Assembly (NCBI GenBank): GCA_947304075.1
Contig: CAMYZY010000005.1
Span: forward strand, 1 to 21,300
DNA length: 21,300 nucleotides
From: an uncultured Candidatus Saccharibacteria bacterium
GTDB taxonomy: Bacteria > Patescibacteriota > Saccharimonadia > Saccharimonadales > Saccharimonadaceae
Reading direction: 5' to 3'
Below are positions 6,910-13,370 of the stretch, in pieces. Numbering within the stretch: position 1 is the stretch's first letter; each line of letters starts with the position of its first letter. The notes beneath the pieces were generated by a model, which searched no databases, was not told where the DNA came from, and was given only the letters and a program-made list of their open reading frames with translations. The position numbers and the translations under genes are program-made.

Positions 6910-7691
6910 AACAAATTATTAAATACATGAAGGCTCATTGGCCGTCCGAAGTAAAACCCGAGTGGCAAGTTGGACTTGCTGAATATCCAGCTATTCTAAA
7001 AAAAGCGGTTGACGATCTCACCATCGCTGCTACTACAAACCATCGGCTCATTCGTATCGCCGGTATCTCGGGTTCTGGTAAAACTACTCAAATATTACCA
7101 GCCATCGAAGCCTATTGCGAAAAAAATCAATTCGAACCAATCCTGATGGCAGCCCGCCGTTTTGTCGAATACCACCCACATTACCAAGAAATCAAAGATT
7201 ATTATGGTGATGAGAATTTACGTAAAATGACCGATGAGTTTGCTACTATCATGCTATTTCTTACCCTATCGGAGTTGATTAAAGGTGGCTACGATATTGT
7301 TCTTGACGTCACGTTGCTTGATCCAGAAATGGAAGCAATTTTGCTAAAAATGCTAAAAGCTACAGATTATCAGTTGCTGATTCTCATGATTGCTGTCTCT
7401 CCTACGGTTACCGACAAATATCTTCAAGGCCGCGCTTGGCGTCATACCAAAGAAACCGAGCAAGAATTTATCCGTGCTACTTCTAAGGCTCTAGATTTTT
7501 ACGCCCACGAAGTTCCAAACACCCGCATTGTCATCTGGAGTGTTTATGACAAACCCCCTGTCTATGATGGCCCAGTCAAGGATTGTCTCAACATTTTTGA
7601 AGAATATTCCAGTAGAGAAGATTTGCCCCAAAAAGACGACGATGCCCGCCGCGAAGCAAAGATAGAGTATCTAAAAGAACTAAATATATAG
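6885..7691 (+). CDS. Zeta-toxin-like P-loop kinase
   Basis: A 268-residue cytoplasmic P-loop kinase. The Walker A loop is GISGSGKTT (residues 60-68). The following region ends in RRFVEYHPHYQEIKDYYGD (91-109), like the substrate-binding segment of zeta/PezT toxins (RxxHPxY), and the arginine-rich segment GRAWRHTKETEQEF is a likely lid. Zeta toxins phosphorylate UDP-N-acetyl sugars and are paired with an epsilon antitoxin. No antitoxin-like gene adjoins this one, so a housekeeping nucleotide or sugar kinase role is equally possible. The start is at 6885 because an AAGAAAGAG purine run precedes it; it overlaps the lipid kinase by 25 bases. The stop codon is inside the left arm of the large palindrome at 7675-7841. 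Confidence 0.75.
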   Translation: MPESNRELEQIIKYMKAHWPSEVKPEWQVGLAEYPAILKKAVDDLTIAATTNHRLIRIAGISGSGKTTQILPAIEAYCEKNQFEPILMAARRFVEYHPHYQEIKDYYGDENLRKMTDEFATIMLFLTLSELIKGGYDIVLDVTLLDPEMEAILLKMLKATDYQLLILMIAVSPTVTDKYLQGRAWRHTKETEQEFIRATSKALDFYAHEVPNTRIVIWSVYDKPPVYDGPVKDCLNIFEEYSSREDLPQKDDDARREAKIEYLKELNI

Positions 7692-7841
7692 AATTCGAAA
7701 CATATAAAGCTTCCCAGTTAAAAATCACAACAGTTACGGATTCGAATCTGAAACTGTAATTTCAGTGAGAATCCGACTAATCTGTTGTAATTTTTACCAT
7801 GGCGAAGCTTTATCGTTGAGAATTATATATATTTAGTTCTT
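7675..7841. repeat. 167-bp imperfect palindrome between convergent genes
   Basis: Outer arms 7675-7690 (AAGAACTAAATATATA) and 7826-7841 are exact complements over 16 bases. Further inward the pairing continues in blocks: ATAAAGCTTC (7704-7713) with 7804-7813; a 15-base block 7719-7733 with 7782-7796 (one mismatch); CGGATTC (7737-7743) with 7769-7775; and a closing hairpin CTGAAA-CTGTAA-TTTCAG at 7748-7765. The plus-strand zeta-like gene stop (7689-7691) is in the left arm and the minus-strand APH-like gene stop (7840-7842) abuts the right arm. The likely role is a shared transcript end, but no U-tract follows, and its length far exceeds a normal terminator. Confidence 0.8.
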
Positions 7842-8652
7842 ACAGTTGGTTTAAATTTATTTCCGGGAATTTCGCCCGGATATGTTCGGCATAACCATTG
7901 TCAATATCTTGCCAAGCTTTTTTCATCCGCGAAATCTCTTCAGTATCTTCAAAAAAGCTTAAGAAAATTGTTTCAAACTCTTCTGGTGTCGGCCTAGAAA
8001 CCATACGCGCCACATCCATATTTGGATTTCCAGTCCCCGAAAAAGCAAAGTCTATTACCCCAATCATTTTATCATTTTTATCAAGCAGTATATTCCCAAG
8101 ATTCAAATCACCATGTACAAGGGAAGAACCTTCAGTTTCCTTTATATATTTATGGTCATCATCAATGTGCTTTTCATAATGCTCATAATCAAGCTCTTGC
8201 AAAAACTTCGAAAGCGGATATTTTACTTCCTTTGGTGCTCCCCGCAAATCTATCCCCGATAGCTCCTTGATAAATTTTGCTGCATCATAAGCCACACCGG
8301 TAATCGCTGTATGTGATAAATGGTAAATCCTATCCCCCAACGTATATCCTTCAATTTTTTTGTGCACCGAAAACGGCCTGCCATTTTTGTCGTAACAAAG
8401 TTTCATCTGTGGAGTGTAATAACTAGTCTTGCCATCTACAAAATTACAAACTGCCGCATCTTTTACAATCATTCGCGACCAAAACGGATTTCTTGGGAAT
8501 CTGAAAAAATACGACCCATTATCAGTCGTCACTTCAATTACGATATTTGTCCATCCAGTGATGATATGCTCTGTTTTTTCAATTTTCTTCTCAGGCATCG
8601 TCTCGGCAATAATCTTATCCAGCGGATCAGACGTAGTAAAAAACTTTTCCAT
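7840..8652 (-). CDS. Aminoglycoside phosphotransferase (APH)/choline kinase-family protein
   Basis: A 270-residue small-molecule kinase of the APH/choline-kinase fold. Brenner's motif HGDLNLGN (His180 to Asn187) provides the catalytic Asp182, and IDFAFSGTGNP (Asp201) corresponds to the metal-binding DFG position. The N-lobe has a plausible nucleotide-binding strand and lysine region (SYFFRFPRNPFWSRMIVKDA). Substrates in this family range from antibiotics to choline, sugars and amino acids, so resistance should not be assumed. A TGATATAAT extended -10 lies six bases before the ATG, so the message is probably leaderless. It is divergent from the kinase at 8741 and convergent with the zeta-like gene, ending in the large palindrome. 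Confidence 0.85.
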   Translation of the reverse strand: MEKFFTTSDPLDKIIAETMPEKKIEKTEHIITGWTNIVIEVTTDNGSYFFRFPRNPFWSRMIVKDAAVCNFVDGKTSYYTPQMKLCYDKNGRPFSVHKKIEGYTLGDRIYHLSHTAITGVAYDAAKFIKELSGIDLRGAPKEVKYPLSKFLQELDYEHYEKHIDDDHKYIKETEGSSLVHGDLNLGNILLDKNDKMIGVIDFAFSGTGNPNMDVARMVSRPTPEEFETIFLSFFEDTEEISRMKKAWQDIDNGYAEHIRAKFPEINLNQL

Positions 8653-8658
8653 ATCTCT

Positions 8659-8734
8659 ATTATATCACATCAGCGGTGAGCGGCTCCCCTTGGGAGAAAA
8701 GCGTCGGTAAGACCCGTCGATAACGTGATATAAT
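8659..8734. promoter_or_regulatory. Mirrored divergent leaderless promoter pair
   Basis: ATTATATCAC (8659-8668) and GTGATATAAT (8725-8734) are exact inverted repeats. Each forms an outward-facing extended -10 (TGATATAAT) exactly six bases before a start codon: minus ATG at 8652 and plus ATG at 8741. Between them lies a 56-bp GC-richer insert with a small hairpin (CTCCC-CTTG-GGGAG). The layout parallels the palindromic promoter at 2816-2845 but with the two halves separated. Confidence 0.75.
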
Positions 8735-8740
8735 GACACT

Positions 8741-9307
8741 ATGGACAATGTTAAAATCATCGCTATTGTCGGTATGTCTGGCTCTGGCAAATCCGTTGCT
8801 GTTGATTATCTAACCGATCAAGGTTATCCCAAGGTTTATTTCGGCGGCATGATTTATAAAGAAATGGAAAAACGTGGCATTGTGCGCACCGAAGACGGCG
8901 AATCAGAAAAAAAATTCCGCGAAGAAATCCGCGAAAAAGAAGGCAAAGATTGGGTAGTTAATCAAGTTATTGCCGAAACCAAAGATTTAATTAATGCCGG
9001 TCAAAAACGTATTATTCTAGATGGCGTCTATTCCTGGACCGAATACAAAATACTAAAACACGAGTTCCCGACCTGTCTGACTTTTATCGCAATTGTTGTA
9101 GATAAGCACCTAAGGTACGAACGCGTTGCCAAACGTCCCGGACGTTCCTTCGATGGTAAAGCCATTCGCGAGCGCGATCGTAGCGAAATCGAAAATCTCG
9201 AAAAAGGCGGACCTATCGTCGCCGCAGACTACTATATATTAAATAATGGTACTGTCGAAGATTTGCAAAATCAATTAAAAAACATAATCAAGGAGATTGA
9301 GTTTTGA
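8741..9307 (+). CDS. P-loop kinase resembling dephospho-CoA kinase
   Basis: A 188-residue cytoplasmic kinase with Walker A GMSGSGKS (residues 11-18), followed by FGGMIYKEMEKRG where nucleoside-monophosphate-type kinases hold the acceptor, a lid with RVAKRPGR, and a tail RDRSEIENLEKGGPIVAADYYILNNGT. The last block (AADYxIxNNGT) is like the C-terminal signature of dephospho-CoA kinases and of related archaeal AAA-type kinases. Dephospho-CoA kinase adds the final 3'-phosphate to make CoA, but the central part differs from bacterial CoaE, so I leave the symbol blank. Transcription likely starts at the ATG from TATAAT at 8729-8734. The next gene overlaps its stop. Confidence 0.7.
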   Translation: MDNVKIIAIVGMSGSGKSVAVDYLTDQGYPKVYFGGMIYKEMEKRGIVRTEDGESEKKFREEIREKEGKDWVVNQVIAETKDLINAGQKRIILDGVYSWTEYKILKHEFPTCLTFIAIVVDKHLRYERVAKRPGRSFDGKAIRERDRSEIENLEKGGPIVAADYYILNNGTVEDLQNQLKNIIKEIEF

Positions 9308-9741
9308 CCAATATCAGCAAACTATCCAATGTAACATACAAAAAAGGGAATTGGATGCGCTACACGCTCTGGGCCCTTGCTGCTATTTGTATAGGTGTTC
9401 TTCTTTATACTTTTGTTGATACTATGAGTAGCAATGTTTCAGCCGCCGTCCCAGAAGGCTACCGTTTTTCTGTCACGGATAATTATACTGAAAATAGCAA
9501 CATCAGGACAAGATATTATGTTTACGATGACAGAATTCTCGTTGAAGACGAAAGCATCAACGACAATACCGTCAACCGCAGTTTATTAATTTATGACAAT
9601 ATCAATACCATTGGTTTAAAATATGACGACGACACTATCGAACTTTGCGAATTGGGCGCTTGCAAAGAAAAGCCAAAAATCTTGGCAACTATTAAATCAT
9701 TAATCTCACGCAAGATCGGCCGAGAATACATAGGAATATAA
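9304..9741 (+). CDS. Unknown membrane-anchored protein with a probable TTG start
   Basis: No family recognised. The 145-residue product has a short basic N-terminus, one membrane segment (YTLWALAAICIGVLLYTFV, about residues 20-38) and an outer domain of about 105 residues rich in Asp, Asn and Tyr with two cysteines close together (CELGAC), possibly a disulfide. The TTG at 9304 overlaps the preceding stop and has AAGGAG eight bases upstream (9290-9295), which is ideal. An ATG at 9355 (17 codons later) with a weaker AAGGGA is the alternative and would still include the membrane segment. It ends one base before polA and is likely co-transcribed with the upstream kinase and polA. Confidence 0.7.
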   Translation: MTNISKLSNVTYKKGNWMRYTLWALAAICIGVLLYTFVDTMSSNVSAAVPEGYRFSVTDNYTENSNIRTRYYVYDDRILVEDESINDNTVNRSLLIYDNINTIGLKYDDDTIELCELGACKEKPKILATIKSLISRKIGREYIGI

Positions 9742-9742
9742 T

Positions 9743-12157
9743 ATGAAAAGACTTGTGCTTATAGATGGAAAATCAGTTTTCTATCGCGGTTATTATGCTA
9801 TGGGTGCTCTAAGTTTATCTGACGGCACTCCTACGGGTGGAGTTTATGGCTTTGCAGCAATTGCCATGGAAATTGTCAAAAAACTTAGTCCCACCAAAGT
9901 GGTTGTTGCGTGGGATTCAAAGACATCGGTTAGCAAACGCCGTGCCATCTATCCAGATTACAAAGCTGGGCGCATCAAGCCGGGTGAAGATTTTTACACT
10001 CAAATACCATTGCTTAAAACCCTTATTCATGATTTAGGCTGGGATTTTGTCGAAATTGATGATTATGAAGCTGACGATATTATTGGTACTTTAAGTAAAC
10101 AAGCCGATGAAACCGGCGACTGGGAAACATATATCATTTCAAGCGACCTTGATATGCTCCAAATTGTCGACGACAACACCCATATGTGGCGTATTCTAAA
10201 AGGTTTCACCAATATTGAGCAAATTAATGTACCAGAGCTCGAAGCAAAATATGGCATCAAAAAATCTCAGTTCTTAGACTTAAAGGCTCTAAAAGGAGAT
10301 TCTTCGGACAATATTCCAGGCGTTAGTGGCATTGGCGAAAAGACCGCCGCTAAACTTCTCGAGAGTTATGGCGATCTTGACGGTGTCTATGCTCATCTTG
10401 ATGATATTACCGGCTCCACCAAAACTAAGCTCGAATCCGGTAAGCAGTCAGCCTATATGTCAAAAACTTTGGCTAAAATCATGTTTGACGCTCCAGTTAA
10501 TCTCTCCGACCTTCCAGATTTCAAATTTAATCACGACCAAGTTATAAACGGTCTTAAAAAACTCGAATTTAACTCTCTCATCCGCAAACTCGAGAAAGAC
10601 GCCAAACTTACTAATCCTAAAGTAGTTCAGGCTGACCGTTTCGAAATCATTCGCGACAACGGGAGCGAGATAGCGAGCGAGCCCCGTAACGACGGGAGCG
10701 AGCGAAGCGGATTGAGAAACGATCGGCCGAACTACTGTGAGAATGCCATTATTGATTTGGACATCAAATCCCTAATGCACTCAGACTTTAAAATCGCCCA
10801 AGAAATTCTCGGCGGTAAATCATTCTGGGATCTAGGCCAAGCGGCCTTTCTACTAAATCCACTTGCAAGGGAAGAACCGCATTTAACCATCCCCGAAGAT
10901 GAATGTCAATTTCAAATTGCCGAATTCCAAAAATATCCAAAACTCTATTATATATATACTGAATTTGATTTGCCCCTAATTCCAATTTTGTACAAAATGG
11001 AAAAAACCGGCATGCTAATCGACCGTAGTTATTTCAAGGACCTTCAAGCGCAGTACACCAAAGAAGTCGCTAAGCTCGAGAAAGAAGTCCAGACCTTAGC
11101 TGGCACAGAGTTTAATGTTAACTCGCCAGTTCAACTTTCTGAAATTTTATTTACAAAACTACAATTACCAACTAAAGGCATCAAAAAAACCACGCGCGGT
11201 TATTCTACTGGCGCCAAAGAACTAGACAAATTAAAAGACAATCATCCAATCATCAACAAAATCATTGAATATCGTGAAGCTGCCAAACTGCTTAGTACTT
11301 ACATCATCCCGATACCAGATTTAGCCGATAGCAACAATCGTATCCACACGACCTTTACCCAAAATGTCACCGCCACTGGTCGTCTAAGTTCAAAAGATCC
11401 CAATTTACAAAACATCCCAGTTCGCACTGACGAAGGCAAACGTATTCGCCAAGGCTTTGTCGCCGATAAAGGCAAAATTCTCGTCTCTGCCGACTACTCA
11501 CAATTCGAGCTGCGCCTTGCTGCCATTCTTAGTGGCGATGAAAAACTCATCAACGATTTCAACAACAACATTGACATTCACACCAAGACTGCATCCGAAG
11601 CATTCAATGTCCCGATGGACCAAGTGACTAAGAGCCAGCGTCGCGCCGCCAAAGTGATTAATTTCGGCGTCCTTTATGGTATGAGTGTCAAAGGTCTCGC
11701 CGACGCAGCTAAAATGCCAATTTATGAAGCCAAACAGTTTATTGACAATTATTTCAAACTACGTGCTCCCATCAAGCAAAAACTAGACAGCATTTTAAAA
11801 CAGGCTAGGGAACAAGGCTTTGTCGAAACTTTTTATGGGCGTCGTCGCCCTACTCCTGATGTCAAATCTAGCAATTTCGTCATTCGCCAAGCCGCCGAAC
11901 GCGCCGCTCAGAATATGCCAATTCAAGGCACCGAAGCCGATCTTATGAAACGCGCCATGATTAAAGTCGACCAAAAACTCCCAAGTGGCGCAAATCTTAT
12001 TATGCAAGTCCACGATTCACTCATTGTCGAATGTGATGAAGACCAAGCTCAAACGGTTTCAAAGATTTTGCAAGACGAAATGGAATCTGTCGCCCCCGAG
12101 CTAAAGATTAAACTTGCTGTTGAAGTTACCATCGGTCATAACTGGGGTGAATTATAA
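9743..12157 (+). CDS. polA: DNA polymerase I without a functional proofreading domain, carrying an inserted repeat
   Basis: PolA fills gaps and removes RNA primers. The N-terminal 5'-3' nuclease is complete (LIDGKSVFYRGYYA, AWDSKTSVSKRR, DDYEADDIIGTL, GDSSDNIPGVSGIGEKTA; about 1-285). The polymerase domain has motif A SADYSQFELRLAAI, motif B RRAAKVINFGVLYGM and motif C MQVHDSLIVE. The middle region, where the 3'-5' exonuclease would be, is short (about 330-400) and shows no DEDD residues, so proofreading is probably absent, as in Taq-like enzymes. Total 804 residues against 928 in E. coli. Palindromic repeat copy D encodes about residues 294-331, in the linker between nuclease and middle domain. 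The start has AGGA about nine bases upstream. polA follows the preceding gene by one base. Confidence 0.96.
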   Translation: MKRLVLIDGKSVFYRGYYAMGALSLSDGTPTGGVYGFAAIAMEIVKKLSPTKVVVAWDSKTSVSKRRAIYPDYKAGRIKPGEDFYTQIPLLKTLIHDLGWDFVEIDDYEADDIIGTLSKQADETGDWETYIISSDLDMLQIVDDNTHMWRILKGFTNIEQINVPELEAKYGIKKSQFLDLKALKGDSSDNIPGVSGIGEKTAAKLLESYGDLDGVYAHLDDITGSTKTKLESGKQSAYMSKTLAKIMFDAPVNLSDLPDFKFNHDQVINGLKKLEFNSLIRKLEKDAKLTNPKVVQADRFEIIRDNGSEIASEPRNDGSERSGLRNDRPNYCENAIIDLDIKSLMHSDFKIAQEILGGKSFWDLGQAAFLLNPLAREEPHLTIPEDECQFQIAEFQKYPKLYYIYTEFDLPLIPILYKMEKTGMLIDRSYFKDLQAQYTKEVAKLEKEVQTLAGTEFNVNSPVQLSEILFTKLQLPTKGIKKTTRGYSTGAKELDKLKDNHPIINKIIEYREAAKLLSTYIIPIPDLADSNNRIHTTFTQNVTATGRLSSKDPNLQNIPVRTDEGKRIRQGFVADKGKILVSADYSQFELRLAAILSGDEKLINDFNNNIDIHTKTASEAFNVPMDQVTKSQRRAAKVINFGVLYGMSVKGLADAAKMPIYEAKQFIDNYFKLRAPIKQKLDSILKQAREQGFVETFYGRRRPTPDVKSSNFVIRQAAERAAQNMPIQGTEADLMKRAMIKVDQKLPSGANLIMQVHDSLIVECDEDQAQTVSKILQDEMESVAPELKIKLAVEVTIGHNWGEL
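10621..10736 (+). repeat. Copy D of the in-frame palindromic element (in polA)
   Basis: This copy is 116 bp, the same length as copy B. Outer arms 10621-10642 (AGTAGTTCAGGCTGACCGTT then TC) and 10716-10736 (GAAACGATCGGCCGAACTAC then T) pair over about 20 positions, with a bulge and two or three mismatches or G-U pairs. Inside are block 1 CATTCGCGACAACGGGAGCG (10648-10667), identical to copy B, and block 2 GCGAGCCCCGTAACGACGGG. The distance from left edge to block 1 (27 bases) equals that in copy B. It is translated in the same frame as B (IRDNGSE and SEPRNDG). It sits in an interdomain linker. Confidence 0.85.
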
Positions 12158-12160
12158 ATT

Positions 12161-12189
12161 TGAACTCGTGCAAAAAATGCACAAGTTCA
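12161..12189 (+). terminator. Hairpin after polA
   Basis: TGAACTCGTGCA (12161-12172) and TGCACAAGTTCA (12178-12189) pair over 12 positions with one mismatch around an AAAAA loop, just after the polA stop. Only a weak T-run follows, so it may be a processing or weak termination hairpin rather than a strong intrinsic terminator. Confidence 0.55.
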
Positions 12190-12214
12190 GTATTTGCAAA
12201 TGTTCTCCAAATGA

Positions 12215-12254
12215 TATAATGGTTTTAACATGTGTTTTAAACACAAGTTGGAGG
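12215..12254 (+). promoter_or_regulatory. Promoter, operator-like palindrome and ribosome binding site of the RhuM-Fic gene
   Basis: An extended -10 TGATATAAT ends at 12220. Seven bases later begins a 23-bp palindrome (12227-12249, centred on 12238; inner arms TGTGTTT/AAACACA, outer AAC/GTT). It overlaps the expected transcription start region and abuts GGAGG (12250-12254), five bases before the ATG. It could be an operator for the product's own DNA-binding domain, or an RNA hairpin next to the ribosome site. Confidence 0.55.
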
Positions 12255-12259
12255 CATAA

Positions 12260-13243
12260 ATGAACAAAGAGATTCAGATTTACAAAGTAACAAACGGCGA
12301 TATCGTCTTTAATTTTGACACAAAAAAGGATACACTTTGGGCTACCGAAGATCAAGTTTCGAGATTATTTAGTGTTGATCGCTCGGTTATTAATCGTCAT
12401 ATTCGGAATATTTACCGCGATGGTGAATTAGACGAGACCAGGACCGCCAAAGAATCTTTCGAAGTCCGCATGGAAGGCAATCGCGAAGTTCGCCGCAAAA
12501 TCAAAATGTATAATCTCGACGCCATTATCTCTGTTGGTTATCGCGTTAATTCCAAAAAAGCCACCGACTTTCGTATTTGGGCTACCAAGATTCTCCACCA
12601 CTACGTTGTAGATGGCGCCGTTGTGAACGAGCCGAGATTAAAAGAATTAGATTCAAAAAAGCTTCACGAAATCGAAGGTGCTCTCAGTATCGTCAAACGC
12701 CTAGTCGCTTCTTCTGATCTGTCTGCCGACGAAGCTGGCGGTATTTTAGAAGTCATTACCAAATATAGTCCCAGTTTTAAAGCCCTAAAAGAATACGACG
12801 AAGGGCACATTTCCTTTATCAAAGGCAAAAAAGCCACCAAAATGATTTCCGAGACCGAAGGCCTTAGTATTATTCAGGAACTTAAGAAAACCGTAAAAGG
12901 CGACGAGTTATTTGGTAAACCTCGTGGTAACGCCTATCAGTCATCATTAAATGCCATTATCCAGACGTTTGATGACGAAGACGTTTATCCATCCATTTCC
13001 GAAAAAGCCGCTAATCTATTATATTTTATTATCAAGGACCATCCATTTTATGACGGCAACAAACGTATTGGCGCACTCTTCTTTGTCATCTTTTTAACCA
13101 TTAACGATTACCATCTAACCAAAGATGGTGAGACCAAAATTACCGACCGCGCTCTGACTGCACTCGCTCTTCTTATCGCCGAATCTAATCCCAAAGAAAA
13201 ATCACTTCTCATTGCTCTTATCTGTAAACTATTAGAAAATTAA
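12260..13243 (+). CDS. RhuM-like / Fic-domain fusion protein
   Basis: The 327-residue protein has an N-terminal RhuM (virulence protein)-type domain (about 5-115), with the typical start IQIYKVTNGDIVFNFDT, LWATEDQVSRLFSVDRSVINRHI (helix-turn-helix-like), and YNLDAIISVGYRVNSKKATDFRIWATKIL. The C-terminal domain carries the Fic core HPFYDGNKRIG (261-271), with catalytic His261, Asn267, Lys268 and Arg269 intact. Fic enzymes transfer AMP or other phosphate-containing groups onto target proteins; Doc-type toxins phosphorylate EF-Tu. Fusions of this type are widespread and may be self-contained toxin-regulator modules. It is transcribed alone from its own promoter. No separate antitoxin is seen nearby. 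An inhibitory (S/T)xxxE(G/N) helix is not obvious to me. Confidence 0.88.
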   Translation: MNKEIQIYKVTNGDIVFNFDTKKDTLWATEDQVSRLFSVDRSVINRHIRNIYRDGELDETRTAKESFEVRMEGNREVRRKIKMYNLDAIISVGYRVNSKKATDFRIWATKILHHYVVDGAVVNEPRLKELDSKKLHEIEGALSIVKRLVASSDLSADEAGGILEVITKYSPSFKALKEYDEGHISFIKGKKATKMISETEGLSIIQELKKTVKGDELFGKPRGNAYQSSLNAIIQTFDDEDVYPSISEKAANLLYFIIKDHPFYDGNKRIGALFFVIFLTINDYHLTKDGETKITDRALTALALLIAESNPKEKSLLIALICKLLEN

Positions 13244-13336
13244 ACCACAAGATTATTAAAAATTAGCATAGACATTATCGGCCAAAACTCTCATGCATTA
13301 TTTTGTTTGTAAAAAGGTTGATTTTCTTTAAATAAT

Positions 13337-13366
13337 CCTTTTTAATGACTCACATTAAAAAGGAGG
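13337..13366 (+). promoter_or_regulatory. Hairpin overlapping the ribosome binding site of the cutinase-vWA gene
   Basis: CCTTTTTAATG (13337-13347) and CATTAAAAAGG (13353-13363) are perfect 11-bp complements around the loop ACTCA. The Shine-Dalgarno AAGGAGG is 13360-13366, so its first half is in the stem. The ATG is at 13371. Such a hairpin could reduce translation until opened, or shape the 5' end of the mRNA. Confidence 0.6.
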
Positions 13367-13370
13367 CACT

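Noticed and set aside
7840..8652. Reading the APH-family protein as an antibiotic-resistance gene
   Set aside because: The motifs only define the kinase fold. The sequence and chromosomal context give no support for an aminoglycoside substrate or for mobility.
9737..9742. TATAAT immediately before the polA ATG as a leaderless promoter
   Set aside because: It abuts the ATG directly, so transcription would start inside the coding sequence. The other leaderless boxes here are 6-8 bases away. It also overlaps the preceding stop codon.
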